A DNA stretch of 8,167 bases from DATKNA01 sp035541595 (GTDB lineage: Bacteria > Actinomycetota > Actinomycetes > Actinomycetales > Kineosporiaceae). A program made the translations under genes and the position numbers. Within the stretch, counting starts at the first letter, position 1, and every line of letters begins with the position of its first letter. Under the pieces are notes generated by a model. The model was not told the origin of the DNA. It did not search any database and saw only the letters and a program-made list of their open reading frames with translations. The stretch covers positions 1 to 8,167 of the forward strand of contig DATKNA010000415.1 of assembly GCA_035541595.1 (NCBI GenBank). The letters run 5' to 3'. This document shows, piece after piece, positions 5,854-8,167 of the stretch.

Positions 5854-7142
5854 CGCGTCGGGCGCAGGTCACCGATCGCCTCGAGCAGGCGATCGACATC
5901 GGCGCCGTCGGTGTAGCAGGACATCCCGGCGCGCACGGCCGAACCGTCGTCACGGATGCCGAGGAGGCCTGCCAGCTCCCAGGCGTAGTTGTGCCCCGAC
6001 CAGACGTTCACGCGCGCCAGCGCACAGTGCTGTGCCACGGCCGCCGGCGGGTACCCGTCGACGCGGAACCAGACGGTCGGGGCCTGCCGCGACGGGCGAC
6101 CGATGCGGTGCACGTGCGGGAACTGCGCGAGCCCGTCAAGCATGCGGCGCAACAGCCCTGCCTCGTGGGCCTGCACGGCCGCCATCGAGGTCAGGATCTG
6201 CTCCCGTCGCGGCCCCGACATCGCCGAGCCCGGTGCCAGGGCAGCGAGGTGCTCAACGGCCGCCGTGATCCCGGCATGCTGAGCGAAAGGCGGGGTGCCG
6301 AGTTCGAACTTGTCCGGGACGACGTCCGGAACGGGGTCCAGCTTGTCTGGGCGGAGGCCGGCGAGCAGGTCGGGATCGGCGATGAGTGCCGCCACGTGGG
6401 GGCCCGACCACTTGTACGCACTCGTCGTCCAGAAGTCCGCGCCCAGCGCGGCGACATCGATGGGTCCGTGCGGCGTTGCGTGGACGCCGTCCACGTAGAG
6501 CAACGACCCGATCGCGTGAGTGGCGTCGGCGATCGCGGGGATGTCAGGGCGAGTACCGACGACGTTCGACGCCGCGGTGACGGCCACGAGCCTCGTACGC
6601 GGGGAGAGCAGATCGATCACCGCGTCCGCCGGCAGATCCAGGGTCTCGATGTCGGGGTCCGCCCAGCGCACCGTGACGCCGGCCGCCCCGGCCGCTTGGA
6701 CCCACGGCCGCACATTGGCGTCGTGGTCGAGCCGGGTGAGCACGATCTCGTCGCCACGCCGCCATGTCCGCGACAGAGTCCGGGCGGCGCCGTACGTCAG
6801 AGCGGTGGAGCTGGGCCCGAGCACGACGCCGCGCGACGACGGTGCACCGACGAGGTCCGCCACGGCGGTCCGGGCGGCGGCCGTGAGCGCGTCCGATCGT
6901 CGCGAGGCGGCGAACGCGCCACCGTGGTTGCCGATCCCGGCGGCATACGCCGCCGACTCGGCCTCGATAACCGCTCGGGGGACCTGCGTTCCAGCCGCAC
7001 CATCGAGGTATACCCAACCGTCGGCGAGCGCCGGATAGAGCGCGCGGACTCTGGTGACGTCGTAGTCTGCCGTGGTCGGCGTCGACGTGGACGGCGTCGA
7101 CGTGCGAGATGCCGCACCCGCCTTCGACGTGGTCACGCCCAT
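5850..7142 (-). CDS. PLP-dependent cysteine-desulfurase-like enzyme lacking the catalytic Cys
   Basis: 430 aa from the ATG at 7140-7142. Class-V aminotransferase fold of the cysteine-desulfurase-like (TIGR01976-type) group. Seen are YLDGAAGTQVP (45-55), SSTALTYGAARTL (111-123), a DHDANVRPW motif (139-147), the PLP-contacting LYVDGVHATPH with Asp218 (215-225), and the Schiff-base Lys244 in TTSAYKWSGPH. Where canonical SufS/IscS carry GHHCA, this protein has SGHNYAWEL (382-390), with Tyr in place of the catalytic Cys, so it is probably not a true desulfurase; the reaction is unknown. The first 25 residues are Ser/Thr-rich and perhaps not translated: the ATG has no Shine-Dalgarno, and a GTG at 7134-7136 (codon 3) is an alternative. 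Overlaps the nitroreductase gene as GTGA and is divergent from pafE. Confidence 0.85.
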   Translation of the reverse strand: MGVTTSKAGAASRTSTPSTSTPTTADYDVTRVRALYPALADGWVYLDGAAGTQVPRAVIEAESAAYAAGIGNHGGAFAASRRSDALTAAARTAVADLVGAPSSRGVVLGPSSTALTYGAARTLSRTWRRGDEIVLTRLDHDANVRPWVQAAGAAGVTVRWADPDIETLDLPADAVIDLLSPRTRLVAVTAASNVVGTRPDIPAIADATHAIGSLLYVDGVHATPHGPIDVAALGADFWTTSAYKWSGPHVAALIADPDLLAGLRPDKLDPVPDVVPDKFELGTPPFAQHAGITAAVEHLAALAPGSAMSGPRREQILTSMAAVQAHEAGLLRRMLDGLAQFPHVHRIGRPSRQAPTVWFRVDGYPPAAVAQHCALARVNVWSGHNYAWELAGLLGIRDDGSAVRAGMSCYTDGADVDRLLEAIGDLRPTR

Positions 7143-7227
7143 CACTGTAGGGGCGGAACGGGTGCCTCCATCCGGTCGGGACGGTATGCGGACGACGCCC
7201 AGCACCCCTGACCGGCAAGATGGGCCC
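7143..7227. other. Divergent intergenic region between the PLP-enzyme gene and pafE
   Basis: 85 bases that must hold both promoters. On the minus strand TACAGT (revcomp of 7143-7148) fits TANNNT and would initiate at or next to the PLP-gene start, giving a leaderless or nearly leaderless message, but no -35 match accompanies it. I see no clear plus-strand promoter and only a weak ribosome binding site for pafE. Confidence 0.3.
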
Positions 7228-7821
7228 ATGACGCAGCCAGCATCGGATGGCAGCCCGCAGCACGCCGACCTCGAGACGGAGGGCAACGCCGAAGGCACGG
7301 TCCGCGACCGAGTGATCGTCGTGACGCCGGAAGGCATGGCTGTCTCCGGCTCGAGCGATGATCAGTCGAGCCTGACAGAGCTCATCGAGCAGCCGGCCAA
7401 GGTCATGAGAATCGGGAGCATGATCAAGCAGTTGCTCGAGGAGGTCCGCACCGCTCCCCTCGACGAGGCGGGTCGGGTACGGCTGGCCCGGATCCACAGC
7501 CGCTCGATCGCCGAGCTGGAGCAGGGGCTCGCGCCCGAGCTCGTCGAAGAGCTGCGGCGGATCGCCCTGCCGTTCTCTGAGAACGAGACGCCGTCCGATG
7601 CAGAGCTCAGGATCGCGCAAGCCCAGCTCGTGGGCTGGCTGGAGGGGCTCTTCCACGGGATCCAGACCGCGCTCTTCGCTCAGCAGATGGCCGCGCGTGC
7701 GCAGCTCGAGCAGATGCGGCGCGCTCTTCCGGGGGGGCCGGGGGCGGCCTTGGGCAGCCTGCGCCCCGGGATGCCGGGTCGCGATGACGGCCCGGAGCAT
7801 CAGACTGGGCAGTACCTCTAG
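7228..7821 (+). CDS. pafE: Bacterial proteasome activator PafE/Bpa
   Basis: 197 aa. PafE forms a ring that docks on the 20S proteasome and feeds it unfolded substrates without ATP or Pup. The sequence shows the family core: EQPAKVMRIGSMIKQLLEEV (54-73), then IAELEQGLAPELVEELRRI (94-112), PFSENETPSDAELRIAQAQL (115-134) and VGWLEGLFHGIQTALFAQQM (135-154), all helical. The last four residues are GQYL, the C-terminal motif that inserts into the proteasome alpha ring. Mycobacterial PafE is about 174 aa; the extra length is in the acidic N-terminus and the Gly/Pro-rich linker (168-193). The ATG at 7228 has only a weak ribosome binding site; an in-frame ATG at 7186 is a possible longer start. Divergent from the PLP-enzyme gene; from memory, M. 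tuberculosis also has an aminotransferase-like gene close to pafE. Confidence 0.95.
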   Translation: MTQPASDGSPQHADLETEGNAEGTVRDRVIVVTPEGMAVSGSSDDQSSLTELIEQPAKVMRIGSMIKQLLEEVRTAPLDEAGRVRLARIHSRSIAELEQGLAPELVEELRRIALPFSENETPSDAELRIAQAQLVGWLEGLFHGIQTALFAQQMAARAQLEQMRRALPGGPGAALGSLRPGMPGRDDGPEHQTGQYL

Positions 7822-7826
7822 GCCTG

Positions 7827-7847
7827 CTTCGGTGCCCTGGACCGAAG
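7827..7847 (+). terminator. Candidate terminator of pafE
   Basis: CTTCGGT (7827-7833), loop GCCCTGG, and ACCGAAG (7841-7847) form a perfect 7-bp stem starting 5 bases after the pafE stop. There is no T-run after it, as is common for hairpins at actinobacterial gene ends. Confidence 0.5.
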
Positions 7848-7849
7848 GG

Positions 7850-7923
7850 GATCCGGGCGCGGGAGCTCGGACCCCGATACGGTCCAGCGCGGTGGACCGC
7901 GCGGCGATCGCGGAGTCCGGATC
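7850..7923. repeat. Cluster of overlapping inverted repeats
   Basis: An outer pair GATCCGG (7850-7856) and CCGGATC (7917-7923) encloses three mutually exclusive inner hairpins: GGACC (7869-7873) with GGTCC (7881-7885); CGGTCCA (7880-7886) with TGGACCG (7893-7899); and GCGCGGT (7887-7893) with ACCGCGC (7896-7902). No coding frame with a credible start covers it. It may be a structured RNA, part of a bidirectional terminator, or coincidence in GC-rich DNA. Confidence 0.4.
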
Positions 7924-8006
7924 GACGGCACTCGAGGCACGGCGGCAGGCAGTGCCCTGCCGAGGCTGACGCCCTCGGGCCCGCGACGGGCACCCGCTGC
8001 TCGTCC

Positions 8007-8069
8007 GAGCACTTCGACGGCGCAGCCGAACACTTCGACCGCGCAGCCGAACACCTCGACCGCGCAGCC
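8007..8069. repeat. Three tandem 21-bp repeats
   Basis: Units 8007-8027, 8028-8048 and 8049-8069 differ at three positions in all: A/G in the first codon-equivalent, G/C at the middle of unit 1, and T/C in unit 3. In one plus-strand frame they read EHFDGAA, EHFDRAA, EHLDRAA and then AAQAVGIDSSSTR with a stop at 8106-8108, a heptad-like amphipathic pattern. That frame has no ATG or GTG between 7821 and the repeats. The 21-bp period is two helical turns, so a protein-binding array is also possible. Confidence 0.8.
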
Positions 8070-8152
8070 GCGCAGGCGGTAGGTATCGATTCGAGCTCGA
8101 CACGCTGACCGCGGCCGCCGGCACGTACCGGGGAAGGCAACGGCGGGGCACC

Positions 8153-8167
8153 ATGGCGATCGGAGCG
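8153..8167 (+). CDS. Possible start of the next plus-strand gene (partial)
   Basis: ATG GCG ATC GGA GCG (MAIGA) begins at 8153, with a GGGG 4 bases upstream as a weak ribosome binding site. Only five codons are in the window, so neither the product nor its reality can be judged. Confidence 0.2.

Larger units (their letters stand above)
7822..8152. other. 331-base region without a convincing gene
   Basis: It holds the hairpin after pafE, the inverted-repeat cluster (7850-7923), three 21-bp tandem repeats (8007-8069) and a 10-bp palindrome TCGAGCTCGA (8091-8100). Frames that cross it on the minus strand (for example one from 8140 that runs into pafE antisense, and one from 8054 ending at 7818) are Arg/Ser/Ala-rich with no recognisable domain. 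No tRNA cloverleaf was found. Confidence 0.5.

Noticed and set aside
7081..7104. Direct repeat GTCGACGTG (7081-7089 and 7096-7104) as an operator
   Set aside because: It lies within the Ser/Thr-rich N-terminal codons of the PLP gene and is explained by repetitive Ser-Thr-Pro coding.
5748..7211. Plus-strand open frame of 487 codons opposite the PLP enzyme
   Set aside because: Arg/Gly/Asp-rich, no recognisable domain; the opposite strand encodes a well-conserved enzyme.
8007..8069. CRISPR-like array
   Set aside because: Units are directly abutting 21-mers without spacers, so this is a simple tandem repeat.
6544..8154. Minus-strand open frame of 536 codons over pafE and part of the PLP gene
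   Set aside because: Antisense of pafE and an off-frame of the PLP gene; no family features.

Overview
The window is a GC-rich actinobacterial chromosome segment. Three things point to an actinomycete: a clear bacterial proteasome activator (PafE/Bpa) gene, an F420-type (DDN-like) nitroreductase, and a Tad pilus operon of the compact actinobacterial type. No tRNA, rRNA, CRISPR array, transposase or integrase is visible. The species cannot be named from this sequence.

Left part (1-3551, minus strand): the head of a Tad/Flp pilus assembly operon, transcribed right to left. The order is an SAF-domain CpaB/RcpC-like protein, a MinD/ParA-like TadZ/CpaE protein, a CpaF/TadA secretion ATPase, and the N-terminus of a membrane protein in the TadB position that runs off the window. 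Each gene overlaps the next by 1 to 4 bases (TGATG, ATGA, GTGA), so the operon is translationally coupled. A candidate promoter lies near 3471-3498. The pilin and prepilin peptidase genes are not in the window.

Middle (3552-5286): a minus-strand gene with a C-terminal sigma-region-4-like helix-turn-helix sits just upstream of the Tad operon and is its likely regulator. It is divergent from a two-gene plus-strand unit: a low-complexity 95-aa protein of unknown function, then a ribbon-helix-helix ParB-like DNA-binding protein. The divergent region holds a perfect 16-bp Crp/GlxR-type dyad, three 12-bp tandem repeats and other small repeats. The reading frame of the ribbon-helix-helix gene runs 465 bases into the antisense of the next gene, which suggests a lost stop or an indel.

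Right part (5287-7821): a minus-strand pair, a PLP-dependent cysteine-desulfurase-like enzyme (catalytic Cys position occupied by Tyr) coupled by GTGA to a DDN-family nitroreductase. It is divergent from pafE on the plus strand. PafE recruits substrates to the 20S proteasome independently of ATP and of Pup; it has the family's C-terminal GQYL motif.

End (7822-8167): no convincing gene. It contains a candidate terminator of pafE, a cluster of overlapping inverted repeats, three 21-bp tandem repeats, and possibly the first five codons of another plus-strand gene at 8153.
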